Assembly (NCBI GenBank): GCA_963580285.1
Contig: OY757012.1
Location: forward strand, 168,876,652-168,940,651
Direction of reading: 5' to 3'
Length of the DNA: 64,000 bases
DNA from: Lucinisca nassula
Taxonomy: Eukaryota; Mollusca; Bivalvia; Lucinida; Lucinidae
Part shown: one piece after another, positions 63,802 through 64,000 of the stretch
Layout of the letters: every line of letters starts with the position of its first letter
Numbering within the stretch: the stretch's first letter is position 1
Translations under genes and position numbers: made by a program
The notes under the pieces: generated by a model
The model's input: only the letters and a program-made list of their open reading frames with translations
Told to the model about the DNA's origin: nothing
Databases searched by the model: none

Positions 63802-64000
63802 TTGTACTGAGCTATGAACTGGGTTTATTGTACTGAGCTATAAAAAGACGCTTCATGGCGAATTAATCTATGATGTTTTCATTCAAGTTTTGTATACGGT
63901 GAATCCCTGTCGCCGTAAACTTAATGGAGAGTAGACAGGAGGCCAGGTGCGATCGCTTAAGGACATTCAAGTTTTAATATTTATTTTCACCGGCTGCATG

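Overview
The window is eukaryotic DNA, AT-rich and dominated by repeats, most likely from a mollusc and probably a bivalve. The pointers are a methuselah-like class B GPCR with a long Cys-rich ectodomain, several tRNA-type SINEs, a Ty3/gypsy element, and many tandem repeats of about 145-180 bp of the 'AAGGTCAAGGTCA' and 'GTGTTCACAAGG' kinds common in bivalve DNA. Spliceosomal introns with GT/AG borders are visible. The species cannot be named from this window.

Layout. 1-7.4 kb: a ~147-bp tandem array split by a decayed Ty3/gypsy element (574-6678) with TG..CA LTRs, which itself carries two later insertions. 7.4-17.3 kb: dead retroelement and mariner pieces and hairpin MITEs. 18.7-29.1 kb: a tandem segmental duplication with a ~5-kb unit made only of repeats and dead elements. 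29-44.6 kb: a desert of tandem repeats, including inverted blocks of a ~20-bp minisatellite (GGCGTAGTAACGC) whose every unit is a small hairpin. 45.7-60.1 kb, minus strand: the only intact gene I can support, a three-exon GPCR (exon 1 58989-60103, exon 2 51610-51796, exon 3 45683-47332). It conceptually encodes 983 aa, and its two introns are full of MITEs and one ~2.65-kb inverted-repeat element. 60.1-64 kb: more MITEs and a SINE with a target-site duplication (TSD).

The unusual theme is a set of non-autonomous elements with different ends, named MITE-A to MITE-I here for reference only. Each has a long, near-perfect palindrome at its centre. MITE-A (ends CATYACGAAAACACGCC) and MITE-B (ends TA-CAGTAGAACTTCAATGG) share the same central hairpin, but with paired compensatory base changes. 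MITE-C elements share one core inside at least three kinds of TTAA/CCC ends. Two MITE-C copies flank exon 2 of the GPCR at 23 and 69 bp. No rRNA gene, CRISPR array or functional tRNA gene was found. All coordinates of repeats are read by eye and may be off by several bases.
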